A DNA stretch of 64,000 nt from Glossina fuscipes (GCF_014805625.2 NW_023998454.1:3521645-3585644), one strand, 5' to 3'; positions 10,330-22,429 are shown, counted from the stretch's first letter. The notes: generated by a model not told the origin, from the sequence alone. A program made the numbers and translations.

Positions 10330-10999
10330 GGTCCTAGTTTGCATACTATTCGCTCCGCAAACAAGCAAACAACTCTTCTGAACTAACCACTAAACTAACT
10401 TCTCTATATAACGGGTTTGCCATCTCCGCAAATAGGAATTTGCCCATTGGGCTTAACAATGAAGATATTTGATTTGCCCTGAATAATCTAAGGGAGTCCA
10501 AATTCCTTTTTCAATCAACTCCTGTGGTTGACTTTCAAGTTTAGAGCGCCCTGCTTATTGCATTCGCAATGCTTTAAACCATATAGACTTAACATTTTCC
10601 ATTAAATTAAACCTCACCAATTCCGAATAAATTCATAAAAGCACATCCTAACAGCGATGGACTACGCGCACGTGTAACAACAAAATGTGGTTTTTTACTT
10701 TGGCCATAAAATGTTACTATTGCAAAAACCTTATCCGTAAGTTTAATACAATTTCTATCGCATGCATAAGATTTATCCCTTACGATTTCATCACATTTTT
10801 ATACGTCTCGTTTCGACTTTAACGAACAAATTGCGCCAGTATTCAGGGCAAATTGAATACTCTTTGATTTATTTCGTATTGGCAACACGAACGGTGCCTT
10901 TCTTGCCTTGCAAAAATTATTTGAAAAATTCATATTTATCTTTGATACTTCAACCATGTGTACTTCGTTACTGCCACTACTTGCGTTCATCGCTAACAT
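10330..10999 (-). pseudogene. Ty3/Gypsy protease and RT N-terminus relic
   Basis: On the minus strand, 10999-10799 is open and contains SIQFALNTGAICSLKSK, a retroviral-type aspartic protease active site normally LDTGA (here Asp to Asn, so inactive). The same domain continues to HFVVTRARSPSLLGCAFM, the usual C-terminal phrase ending LLGxxxL. After a spacer comes QELIEKGIWTPLDYSG (about 10530-10485), then after a frameshift IVKPNGQIPICGD, and SSEELFACLR (10370-10340). These are the opening blocks of a Ty3/Gypsy RT. Stops and frameshifts are numerous. The YxDD region, integrase and LTRs are not seen nearby. Confidence 0.75.
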
Positions 11000-13900
11000 A
11001 ATTTTTCAGTCCACAATGAGAGTATCTAAGGTTTCTCATGGAAAACACGCCATTAGATGAAAACAAAAAACATTTTTCGAAGTATTATGAGGAGAATGAA
11101 TAAATAAGTGCTTTAGACGAGGTAGTGCAAATCACCTAGCCGTGGACCTCTATGCTTTTACTTTTTTTTTTTTATTTATAGTAGGTCGTTTTTTATGCGC
11201 ACTTATTTTTTTGTACTCGTCGCAACCACGATGTTTTGCCATTGTAATTAAAAAAGAAGTAAAAAAATTTGGTTTCTATTTGATTTACTGATTGTTTCTA
11301 TCAACTGATAATTCTTAATTAACTACCAAATCCAAATACAAGGTGCACATGCCTCTATCACACACGTCCCTTTTCATGGTATCTCCGATATATCAGCTTA
11401 CTCTCTCCTTTTCCCGATCTGATTGATTTCCGCACGATTCTATAAAGTTTAAGAAAATATCTCTGCTCTTTTAGCTTTTAGCCGGACCGACCTAGATTAC
11501 TGAGCTCCTCATTGCATCAATGTGCTGGAAGTTTCTAATAATTCGCATCCCCTCCCCTATGTGATGCCTATCTCAGCAAACATCAGCAATTGCATTCTTT
11601 CTCTGAGGCTGATTCGTGTCGCAAGTTTCGCTTATTTTGCTAACAAAGCTTCTTGGGTTTATATATATTCTACCTTCCAAGGATATGTATCAGCGATCGC
11701 TTAACGTTTCGGTTTCCCATCCGACATAGGGTATACCGTTTCGCAAAGTCAGCGTTATCTATGAGTCTGCCGCATGTTCCCCTTTGGAAAGCACGACTAC
11801 AGCCACTATTTCATACGGCGGGGTTTAGGGAGACGATTATTTCGCCTTGTATCACAGACATTACGCAGACAACAGACGAGCCGATGGACAGAAGTACGTA
11901 CTTAAAACGCTGTAGAATTTGATGCTGCTCAGGAATATATATAATTACTTTGTGAGATTTCGGAAGCTTGCTTTTGGGTGATGCAAACTTGTTGATGAAA
12001 TGAACAAAACTGATAATAATAAATGACCCAATAATGACAACGGACAAGTACTTGCACAACAATAACATCGCACACACATATGGCCGAATGTAAAGCCACG
12101 GAGTACGGGAACGAGTTTCATGGATTATTTTTACAAAAGGGTTCAATAAATACGAATCACTTTATATTAAGCGCAGCACTCAGGAAAGTACGCCAAGAGG
12201 AAAATTAAATTCTTTCAAGATAGCATTAAAAGAGGCAAAGATTTCACACATAGAAGAAACATTACGATAAAAATTGAAGAAAAAGATTGAACAAAGGACG
12301 GCTTTATAATGGCCAAAGTGGTAGAAACAACAATTTATAGTTGCTTTCTTTTCTTTCATCGCTTTTGACTCTTTTGAAATAAAGTTCGTACCACTGAATT
12401 ATGTTTCTTAAGATAGTGTACGTTTCATTTACAAATTATTTACAGGACAACGCGTTAATTCTCGTTCTGGTCTTGTCCGTCCGAATGCTGCAACGCAAAT
12501 CTCTTGACTCGACTCTTTCGACTCACTTTCGACTGACTTTGCGACTCGCTTAGTAACTAAATTCATCGCGATTTTTTTAAACAAATAGGTGGATAGTAAA
12601 AATTAGAAATGAAACGTAAGGCAATGAATTTTTGGGTTACTTAATAATTGTAAATGGGAGACCAAATAACAGATAAATGTTCGACTAATATAATAAACTG
12701 AAGTGACGAGCTAGCCTTGCACCACAGATTTCTAATACATAGGCTACTGCTGTTATAGCATTCTATACAAGTCTTCCAAAAAGTTTTGGTATAACAAAGA
12801 GTTTTGCAATACATCTATAGTTCCAATTAGATTGCCATACATTACGTCACGGTAAAATATAACCATATTTCCGAATATAAGGAAAAACTCCATTAGCTAG
12901 AGAAAAATGAAAGATCCGTAATTAGTGTAACTAAAATATTCGCACGACTGACAAAAATGTACAGTCTGCCGTTCAGATGCTTTACTATCGTCAAGATGCA
13001 TATGCGATCGTAACCAACAAACTCTTCTTCTAGAATTCACAAATAAGTAAAAGCTTTTAGGATTGCTTTTAAACTTCAATCTTAACCTTTGCAAACAGCT
13101 TGGGCAACATTTATTATTAACAGTTGGAATCTCTGTTTAGCGACAACCTAAAAAGCATAAATAATGGAACATTCGCTTTTCTGAACTTTTTAAAAGCCTA
13201 TTCTTACAATTTCTAACAGCTTTGAGTTGTTTCGTCCACCATAGAGAACAGACGTGTTGCAAATCAAGGTTAAAATGGCAGTATAGATGTCAATATGTCA
13301 TAAAAAAAAGCCAAAAGACTATCAAGATCACCTGTGTAAAAATTCCAGCTTACCACACTTAACTGGGTACACAAAGTTCCGTAGTTGGTTTTAAAAAAAT
13401 TCTATTCTTGTCCAGGTCCATTCTTTTCATGCTCTCTCTCGACTTTGCACCCAAAGAAATATAAATCCTCGGATGAAAACCATCTTCCGAGTAAGTGATA
13501 GATTACTTTATGGAGCATTTGTATAAAAATATAGAAAAAATTGGCCACATCCGCGCGAAGTAGGGAATTCGTTTTTTCTTACCAACATAATCAACTGGGC
13601 ACCAAAAAAGGACTTGCAGAATAGAATGAGGCAAGCTAAGAGTGTTAGCTCTAAATTAAATGTCGGGAACATCAACATCGACGTGGCGGTTTGATTGTCT
13701 CTTTACAATCCCGTTGATGTGGTTATCAAATAAAAGGCCTTAGAGAGTAGATATAGACAGGACAAACGAACAGTTTATGCAGAAGGACGCGGTGCTTCGC
13801 TTTTGTGCACGGGCGTATCTTGCAAATACGGGATAAGTCGATCATAAGCCGCAATAAAATTCATAAGGATAGATACTATTCACAGGTGTACTTTTAAAGC

Positions 13901-14932
13901 AGTTCGTTTGTATAAAGCCCAGTGTCTGCCCCAGATGTGAGATTAAGCTTCCAAGCACTTATGTTCCTTTTAATACTATGGAGATATATTTCTTCCTCTT
14001 TTTACAAAGCGACGTGGCATGAATTAAAAATAGGATTTGAAGCTTCACACGCTGCATTATCTTGTCACAGTTATCTGTTTGAAAATCTCAAAAAACGATC
14101 AAATATCGGATGAGAAATCATTGCATAAATTATAGAACATTTGCCGAATCGTTGTATTAAGAAGACATCGAAATGTTGCATCAGCTTGACCAACATCACA
14201 GCAAAAAAAATGCTGTTATCTTCGTACTGAACACCCACACACAGATGTTTTGCATACCCCTACTTCTACGATAATTAATAAATTTTTCTTACATTTCGTG
14301 AAATTGTCACAACCACAAAAATCAAGATGAAGATGAAGATGGAGAAATATGAGTTTCGGGGTAACACTTGCTTCATCGATAAAGTTAAAAAATGGTTGAA
14401 TTCTACACGTAAAGGATAATAAACGGAAACAAATTTGAAAAACCCACCAATTCTTCTTACCTTCATCTGTAAATTTCGAATCAGAGCCATCTGCGTGTTC
14501 AGATGAAAAAGAAACCCGGTTGGCTTGCCTTAGAATGAGGAATCCAGGCGTTTTCCAAGATCAAAAAATCCGAAACGTTCGTCCGAAGAGATTAAATATG
14601 GTTTCTAAAGTTGCTAAATTCCATCGGGCAAAAGAAACAGAACTTCGGAAGCAAAGACTATAATAAATATCTTTGAGGTAGATATTCATCTAATACAAAT
14701 ATTACTTGTAAAATAAAAAGACGATAATAATGATTATAGCAAGAAAATACATATAAACGTAATTTTTGGAAAATTGCATCATTTCCTTTATATAAGTGAG
14801 AAAGTGTAAAAAGCGATTGTTTGCAATCAACCATTCTTTTTGTAATCGACTGAATTATAATTGAACTTTTAAGTTGCAACTCCTTATCAATCAAAGGTTA
14901 TGTCAGTTGTTAACTCTGCGCGCGCGTTGCAG
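11000..14932. other. Long non-coding stretch
   Basis: No recognisable gene. Short frames such as 12146-11811 (minus, hydrophobic) have no family features. Around 13720-13770 lies GGTTATCAAATAAAAGGCCT followed by a GAGAGTAGA word. A related phrase occurs at 19769-19798, suggesting a diverged dispersed repeat. Confidence 0.4.
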
Positions 14933-14959
14933 TCGCACAGAGCAAAACTCTTTGTGCGA
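14933..14959. other. Short hairpin upstream of the non-LTR element
   Basis: TCGCACAGAG (14933-14942) pairs with CTTTGTGCGA (14950-14959), 10 base pairs with one G-U, around a 7-base loop. It lies about 400 bp upstream of ORF1 of the following element and just after a GCGCGCGCG run. It could belong to that element's 5' UTR, but nothing proves it. Confidence 0.4.
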
Positions 14960-15350
14960 GCAAATATTCCAATTTCCTTTTCTTAACTTAATGCTTTATA
15001 AGCGTTTAAAAAATAGTTTCAATACAAAATAAAAAAGTGTTTAATTTAATTATATTAATCGTTTTGTCATGATATTCGTTTTGGTTCCAGCAATCAGTGC
15101 TCTCCGTAGGTAAGTCTTTTTTTTGATTTCTTCATTTTTTTTCTCTTTCTGCGTGTTTACAGTTTTTTCTCGTGGCTTGCTCTTTATTTACTGTGTCTTT
15201 AGTTGTGCGAAGTTTAGATCTAAGTGGCGAAATAAATTTTGTCTGTGAGACAAGCTTTTTCATTTGTTTTTTTTTTTTCTCAATCTTTCTCTCTTTTCTA
15301 TCTTCAATCTCTTGTCTTTTACTTTTCGACACGGAGGGTTTTATTACATT

Positions 15351-16266
15351 ATGTCGAATAAAAACGGACCCCGAATGTGAATGCTTTTGTCATGTATAGG
15401 TATCAATGGCCGTGCTGCAAATGCAGTCCTTGATCCTTCAAATAGTTTACGTTGGTCGTTTCCCAACTGTCGGAAGCGAGATATTGACTTTTGTAAGCTG
15501 TTCACGGAGACCAGGGCTTTCTGCACTAAACGTAAATCTCACCAATTTGTATAAGAGAGTTGAAATGTTCAAAACAATGTTCAATTAATGCCGTTATCTA
15601 GAGTACTCGCCTTCTCCTGCAGCCTGCAAAAGATCGATTCGTAGTGTAAAAGAAGACTGTAGTGGTATTTCACGTCCGCCTTCGCCTAAGTTTGACTCGT
15701 CGACTCAAGCGAGTGCTCCATCCTTCCGTACAAATAGGCTTAGCGTTTCCGCTATCGTTGAGTTGGTCGTTAATAAAAAAGTTCCAAATGCGTTGGAAAG
15801 CTCCCTCCTTCTAACTATACTGAAGTAGTAAGGGTATCTCTTCTTAGTGGAGCCATTCAGGCTACTCTGTGTCCATCTCCAAAAAATATTGGTAAACATA
15901 ACAAATCGCCTCTTCGCATAGCTGTTCAGTGATGTCTGCTAGTCACCTGCTAGGCAAGTCAAACCCTACTGTTTCTACTAGGGATGACGGGTGCTTGTCG
16001 GCAGTACGCCCCAGAAAGGCAATATTCGTCTCAAGACTGGCGCCTGACACCTCTGTGGATTATCCATCAGTCAATTTGAAGCGTGTAAGTATTTTTAAAT
16101 TGGCTCCTAGACCTGTTTTGTCTTTCAAGGTATTAGTTCCGACTGAATATAAGGAAATTTTGCTAAACAAACCATTGTGCCCACTTGGATTCTTAATTAA
16201 AGAGTTCACGCCTCGGGTTCCGCTCTATAATACTAATTCGCTAGTTCTTCCAGCCTCAAAAAACTA
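15351..16266 (+). pseudogene. Non-LTR ORF1 with PHD-like zinc finger (decayed)
   Basis: An ATG at 15351 opens MSNKNGPR, soon broken by a frameshift. The next frame reads GINGRAANAVLDPSNSLRWS followed by FPNCRKRDIDFCKLFTETR (15399-15533), the W-x-C-x-x-C-R-x-x-D-I-D-F pattern of the PHD-like finger found in ORF1 of insect CR1-group LINEs. The last third (15929-16266) is open and contains SFKVLVPTEYKEILLNKPL and WPSGFLIKEF-like text (here CPLGFLIKEFTPR), the conserved C-terminal block of these ORF1 proteins. The protein probably binds RNA or chromatin. At least three breaks make it non-functional. Confidence 0.65.
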
Positions 16267-18240
16267 AATGGGACTTTTTCACACTTGTTTCCAGGTTTTC
16301 AGAAAAGTTCGATTGAATCACATTGGTGGTGTCTTAATTGCCATATCTGCTGCAGTCCCGTACTATGAAATTGAATTTCCTAGTCCTCCCGACGTTGAAT
16401 TTATTTATTGCCATTCAGGCAAAACAGTTATACATAACTTGGTCCTATTTCCCCTGGGAATATTGAAACTCCGCTATCGTCATTCTATAATGCTATCTAT
16501 TTCTGCATACATTCCTACAAAGCAACCTCGCCCTCGAAGCAGGTGCCCGCCAAGGTTAAAAGAAAAGAAAAATAGAAAAAATATATTTTTCAAAAAATTT
16601 GTAAAAATGCCTATTCTGCACTCAACCACAAGTATTATTCGAAATACCTTCAGTTGATAAAATCCTCGCTTTTTGAATCCTTAATATTAATTTAAGTTTA
16701 CAAGCTTAAAACAAAAATCTTCCTATATCCGTTGCGTGTTTCTTTCAATGGCTCGGAATCCTCTGGTGATATTGGAAACTGAAATCTCTTTGCTGAATAC
16801 TTCCGAGGAAGTGCTTCAACTGCTGATTCCGATTTAACTGTCAATTATTCGTATCTGATATGTAACTCGGTTTTGATTTCTAACTCGGTCGTTTCAGAAA
16901 ATGACGTCTTACGTGGTTTGAGGTCCCTAAAATATTGTTGTGCGCCTCGACATGATGAGATTCCACCATGTATACTCAAATCATGCTCTGACGAGCTATG
17001 TGCTGTTGTTTCAATAATTTTTCATCCGTTCTTGAAATCAAGTGTTTTCCCTTTGTATTCGAAGGGTAGTTTCCTTATTCCACTTCATAAGTTCGGCCGT
17101 TTTAGCTAAATTGTTTGAGCGAGTCGTTACTCATCATTTATTTTATCAAATTTTATGAAACCTTATACTTCTTCATTCTAGCATGGCTTTCTAAGAGGAA
17201 GATCAACTACTACGAATTTCTCAGACTTTACTTGCCATGTTTTAAAGATTTGTTCCAGTGGCTCTCGCACGCATGTCGTATTTATTGACTTTAGTAAAAC
17301 GCCGGTTTTAGTTAATTATAACTTATTCATTTTCAAACTCCAGGCCTCTCGCTTCTCTTTCTACTTAATAGAAAGGATAAGCTCTTATCTTCATAACAGA
17401 TCATTCAGGGCTCTGCATCACTTCAGTCAAATTTCCCAAATTTCTAATTTGACAAATGGCATCCCTAAACGCAGCCACTGAGGATCCCTTTTATTTATTC
17501 TTCATATTAATAATCGTCCATCGGTGATTACATCCAGCCAGATCTTAATGTACGTTGACGATGTTAAACTGTTTTCTTCCTTCTCCTTTGAGTCGCAATT
17601 GTATTAGCTCCGAGTTGACTTAATTTGGTTATATGGTGCTCGTTAAATTTTATGAAATTTTATATAAAAAAATGCAAGAAGCTTTCTTTGACTCAGAGGT
17701 TCTATTCGACCAAAGATTACGTTTTAACTTGCGACCGCGCATGGTTTCATTAAGATGTGTTCCAAAGAGCTGAAGGATCCTTGCATTACAATAAAAGCTA
17801 TACATGTGCTTAAATAAACCAATACGTGAGTATGCGTCTATTGCGTAGTCTTCCTCCAATAGGTGTTATATAGATTGAACTGAACCAGTTCAAAAGCAAT
17901 TCTGGCCCTCTCTCTCTCTCCCTCTTTTGCCCTTAGGAATTTGGGTTGGGAACCGCTTGTCTCTCTTCCTCCTTATAGCAATAGGTTGCTTCTGTTATGC
18001 TTGCCGTTACTTGAGAAGCGTACATTTATGGTTGGTGCCTTCTTCTTAATTGAGTTAATTGGTAAACGGTACTATTGATTTGTCGACATTGCTTGTTGAG
18101 ATAAGCTTCAATGTCCTCCACCGCTTCTCTAGGTATTGTTGTAGGCATGTTCATTAAGCTAAGTCAATGTAAATATAACTATGAGCTGTTTAACCCATTT
18201 AGAGTTGTTTGCAGAAACCTAAATGATATGTATCTCATAT
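16267..18240 (+). pseudogene. Non-LTR ORF2: endonuclease remnant and RT (decayed)
   Basis: It begins in the endonuclease with LNHIGGVLIAISAAVPYYEIEF (16310-16380) and SPPDVEFIYCHSGK. A large deletion removes the rest of that domain. The linker SAYIPTKQPRPRSRCPPRLK (16502-16560) corresponds to SASVPIKQSRPRSKDPPWFN in the 47-kb copy. RT blocks follow: SENDVLRGLRSLKY (16896-16940), a fingers block to 17109, the motif A region decayed to FIDFSKTPVL, and the catalytic box as YVDD at 17551-17562 (Ala to Val). The frame is lost in many places. Confidence 0.8.
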
Positions 18241-18444
18241 GTTAATCTAAAATATGGATTCTATAAAGTCTGGCAGACTTTGATACACTCTTTTCATAAA
18301 ACAATTTTGCCTAACACGGCGGATTTTCCAATATCGTGTTTAAAGTAACTTTTAGCCTTAATATCATTATGATTCGAAAATTAATTGGTGTTGTTTACTG
18401 TATCGGCTGCCAAGCTTTTGCATGTTTGTGGCGGTATGTTCACT

Positions 18445-18620
18445 TTGTGTGTAACACCCAAAAAGGAGCTTTAGAGAACCTATAAAGTGTTTATATTCTT
18501 GATCAGCGCGAAATTCGGCATTGATTTTGCCAAGTCTGTACCTCTGTGTGGTGTTTATTGTTGGCACTCTTTTGGTTGTAAACATGAACATATCGACTCC
18601 ACATATTGTGTCAGAGCAGA
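18445..18620 (+). repeat. mini-me-like fragment
   Basis: Starts TGTAACACCCAAAAAGGAG, also found near 60141, then ATATTCTTGATCAGCGCGAA and a short weak GTCY-like segment. It abuts the truncated 3' UTR of the non-LTR element. It is too short for a firm assignment. Confidence 0.45.
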
Positions 18621-18913
18621 AGCCCGTAGTGGGGGAAATTGAACGCAACTTCGTTTTTCCTAACAAAAATTTATGGACTTTTGCTCGTTACTCAGAAATT
18701 ATAAAAGTTAGAAAGCTGGTATTTTCCACATTTACTTTGAGAAACAGTCTGCTCTTTACTAGCAAAAAAGGGAAAAATAAACGCGCAATCACAATTAGTT
18801 AAATTTCATTTTTCACTTTTTTGAGGTTTTATACTTATTTACCATGAGACAAACAAGGTAGAATGTTTGAAACTACTTTGTACGTTCCTCAAATGAAGAT
18901 ATGTTGATATCTC

Positions 18914-19735
18914 TTGGGGTTTAACGTCCGCACCTGGCGTGATGCCTTAATCAGACGGGTTGCCTACAACCATAGGCACTCATTTAAGTCGAATGATCAC
19001 CCCCGGGGGGAAAGACAATCCCCTAATAAGGGGGCCTTTCTTACCCCGAGGTTCTCAGACAGCGCACTGGGTATGGCCAAATGCACCACTACTCTGGTAG
19101 GTGGTGAGGCCTATCCTAACCTCGAATTTTTCGAATGGCTATGGAAAGGTGAAAACCACAGCCACCACGATACTCCCCGAAGGGCCGTACCCAAGCAGTC
19201 AGGGCTCACAGGGACGATACACTTTCCGGCGTACCTTCCTAGTTCTCCAACCTGTGAGCGGGCTCCTGACCCCCGTGGAACCAAATATTTAGACTACAAA
19301 GCTTTCAGTATAACTTTGCGCTTTGTATTACATAAAGTAAAATACGTCACTCTTGCCTTTAGACTATTACCATACCGTCAAGGTTGGCCAATTCCCGAAC
19401 TATCTATCTTCAAGATATACAGTTGTCGGGCGTATCAACTGACATGGCCAGATTTTCCATGCTCTCACCAAATACTATATTCGTTGTACTTGTACAAACC
19501 AGCTACCATTGAGTCTGGTTAGACTTTCCTCTATAGTAAAAAGCTTATTGAGAGGGTATATAAAACTATACTCCAGTGAACCCCTAAAACCATCTTTCAG
19601 AAAAACTCGTTGCCGAGTTATAATAGTTCAAGCCTTAAACTCTTCTTAGCCGGTTAGAACCGTTGCCCGGGGATCACCAAATGGAGGTGAGAGTTTCGGC
19701 ACATCTATGCCGACCTGCAAAACATAGTTTATAGT
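18914..19735 (+). repeat. GC-rich structured repeat, copy C (longest)
   Basis: The first 350 bases match copies A and B in conserved blocks but with different stems: CGTC/GACG (18925-18928, 18954-18957) around GGCG-TGA-TGCC (18936-18946), GGTTG-CCTA-CAACC (18958-18971), TCATT/AATGA (18980-18996) and CCCCT-AATA-AGGGG (19020-19033). An extra 3' part, absent from A and B, holds four further perfect hairpins: AACTCG-TTGC-CGAGTT (19604-19619), CGGT-TAGA-ACCG (19651-19662), TCACC/GGTGA (19674-19690) and TCGGCA/TGCCGA (19696-19713). A 202-codon open frame from 18914 is probably chance, since indels between the copies do not keep frame. Confidence 0.75.
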
Positions 19736-20699
19736 TTATATGTTGATATGAAAACACCAGCGATACGGGTATCAAATAAAAGAACTTGGAAAGTAGAATG
19801 CGAAAAGTGTATGTGTGCAAGATTCGGCCCCCGCCGAGTTTGACTTTCTTACTTATTTAAGTTTCAGCAAGGAGCTTTAGTAGTAATACCAGTGAGGAAC
19901 TATTTCATTAACACCAGGAGCCTACTAGTACTGTTATGAAAATACCTACACTAATAGTATTGTTATAGAAATTCCACATTTGGTAAATTGAGTTTGCCTG
20001 AAAACGAAGTCGATATTCTGGAAAAAGGAATTCTAAAAATGAATGAGATATATGGTTCTAAATACCAGGGATTTTCCCAAATTTCATGCGAGCACATGCG
20101 TGCTCGGGTCGACAGTCACAGCAAGAAAAAAGATATATCGTAAATTAAGTTTTTAAATCATATTAATTATCTGCCTTTTTAGCCTATTACCTGTCACGCA
20201 CGACAGGATCAAGTGCTAATCGCGGTTAACCTGTCCTTAATATACCTTGTTCCGATCCTGGGCATGCTCAGGGCTTCCCAGGTAGTCTCTATGTAAGAAA
20301 TTTTTAAAAAGTCTTGGACCTCCTATATATTATATCTTTATTGTTTACCGGAATTTTGATAAATAATTATGATTTCGCGTATTTTAAGACGAAAACGATT
20401 GTTGATAGATAGCTATTGTTTAAATATTTAGGAGAAAAATGACTGTGATAGATAATTATGATTTGATACTAACGAAGAAAATCAGCGTGGTGACTCGCCA
20501 TCCGATTGTTACCTGTAGTTACTTTATCAGATATTACTTTCCGCCTTCCGTACGTACCAAAGTTCACCTTGGGTCCTGTAACAGAAATTAACGGATGAGC
20601 ATGTTTTAACATACTCTTTTACAGTCGCGATCACCATCGCTGTCCCGTTACGCTGTTGTTCTGCTTGTGCCTCTTACTGGCACTTACACATTATGAACT
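19736..20699. other. No gene; one hairpin
   Basis: Contains GGTATCAAATAAAAGAACTT at 19769, related to 13720. A CCTGTC-ACGCAC-GACAGG hairpin lies near 20190. No coding sequence is supported. Confidence 0.4.
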
Positions 20700-20703
20700 G
20701 TGA

Positions 20704-20974
20704 TATATCAATGCTGTCTTATGTGTGTATAGAAAAGTATATATCAATGCTATCCTATGTATATGTTATATCAAAGGAATCTTATGTATGTATTGGAACA
20801 TATATTAATACTATCCTATAAATGCATTCGCATATGTTTATCCCTTATAATTAAAATGTATCATATTTCATGTATGGAAATTATGGGTAACATTATGTAT
20901 ATGCTTATGATGTTTAACGCAATAGTAGGCATGTTGTATGCTTATGATGTTTTACGCAATAGTAGGCATGTTGC
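20704..20974. repeat. Tandem repeats, including a 37-bp duplication
   Basis: Four loose copies of a TATATCAATGCTATCCTATG-like unit lie between 20704 and 20825. Then a 37-bp unit is duplicated head to tail (20901-20937 and 20938-20974) with a single mismatch. The second array is recent and the first is old. Confidence 0.75.
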
Positions 20975-22429
20975 TTGAAGATTTGAAACATGCTTATATG
21001 TATGTATGTGATGAATATACTTATTATTTTGACACATGTTTATACCACGCTAAGGAGATAGTCACCTAAGAGATACCTATCCTTTCATGCATAACTTAAG
21101 GAACGAGTGGGACAGACAGACCAAGCGCTTTTAGTATTTACTTGATTGCCGGTGAGAGATACTTCGGACTATGGGCGGACAACTATGCGGACAGAATTGT
21201 TATTAGTAACGGAGCAAGACGCTTCCATACAAACTATAAATATATAAAAATACTTTTATCATAATACATAGGGCAAACTTTAAACCTCAAAGGTTGTATA
21301 TTTATTTACGGTAAAATTGCAAATTTACCAAATATTACTCGTAAGTAAAATTACGTTGCAAATACGCCGCGTGTTCCGTAAACTCGGCCTAAAAGAAAAT
21401 GAAAGTTTTCAATTTTTTCATTATAAATATTTGCTTTTCTTTTCAAAGCTTTATTTTAATCCAAAAAATCCAACAAAACACTGGCATTATTTATTTATAT
21501 AACTTGATATTTCCATATGATTGTTGGAGTTAACGCATAGTTCTACAACAATTTCAGTACACTTAATATTATAATCGAATATTGTGACTTGTACTACAAG
21601 TCGCACGCTTAATATTGCCTACATGCGAAAAGAAATGTTACTTGTTTTATATACGTAAATTTTTATATATTACAAACAATTGCTAGGAGAATACTCAAAC
21701 ATTACTGTGTAATTTTCTGTGAAAATTTTTGTGAAAAAATTTTTTAAATAATTACCGTTAAGAAAAACAAATCATTGCAGTTAATGCAGCCAATAATTAA
21801 ATGAGAAGTGAACAATAAAAATTTTCCGAGAATACGAAGTTTTTAGAAAAAACTCGAAAACCCCCTTAAATTTCTTCTGTATTTGTTGTCATTTTTAACA
21901 AAAATGCAATAGTTTGAGGTAGACTTCATATTTTGAAATGGCTTAAAACTAAAAAGTTTATTCATCACATAAATATTTATATGGATATTATAAAAATGGA
22001 AGCTTTTTTTTTTCTAAGCTCTCGTTTTTAACATTTTGCCGTTTACTGTAAAAAAAGAGATAAGTTTATCTACATGAGCGCATATAAGCATGCTTATGCA
22101 TATGCTAAGTCATACCTTTACTAATATTTGGTATCATATCGCACGGCTTATCAACAGACAGAAAGGCCACTATGGGTTCTTAAGTATGTAATCATTTTAA
22201 TTATGTATGTCTCTGAAGCAGTTCGCTTAAACCTTTCTGTATGCATTTTGCACAACAACTTCGAGAAAAAATGTAGTAGAGCCAAAGCTTGTACAAAATT
22301 TTTTTTTATCAGAAACCAATGAGCTCAAAAGATCAACAAATCCACAGTAGTTAACAATTTAATTTGTCATTTCAAAAATGGAGTTCAGCTCCTAAGAACC
22401 AATAAATTCAATTGGCATCAAATTTTAAA
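20975..22429. other. Non-coding AT-rich stretch
   Basis: No gene, RNA or recognised repeat. Homopolymer A and T runs are common. Confidence 0.4.

Larger units (their letters stand above)
15351..18445 (+). mobile_element. Jockey/CR1-like non-LTR element, near full length, decayed
   Basis: The order on the plus strand is ORF1 with a PHD-like finger, then ORF2 with endonuclease, linker and RT, and a 3' UTR. The 3' part matches the open copy at 47372-49905 along its whole length, including the shared non-coding stretch GCCAAGCTT(T/A)TGCATGTTTG near 18410 and 49632. The copy is full of stops and indels. It ends at about 18445, where a mini-me-like repeat takes over, so the A-rich tail is missing. 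Confidence 0.85.

Noticed and set aside
11811..12146. A 111-codon minus-strand ORF with possible membrane segments
   Set aside because: No family resemblance and no supporting context. Hydrophobicity is expected from T-rich codons.
18914..19522. A 202-codon open frame over structured-repeat copy C
   Set aside because: Copies A and B differ from C by indels that do not preserve any frame, and the conserved blocks are explained by RNA hairpins. GC-rich DNA has fewer stop codons by chance.
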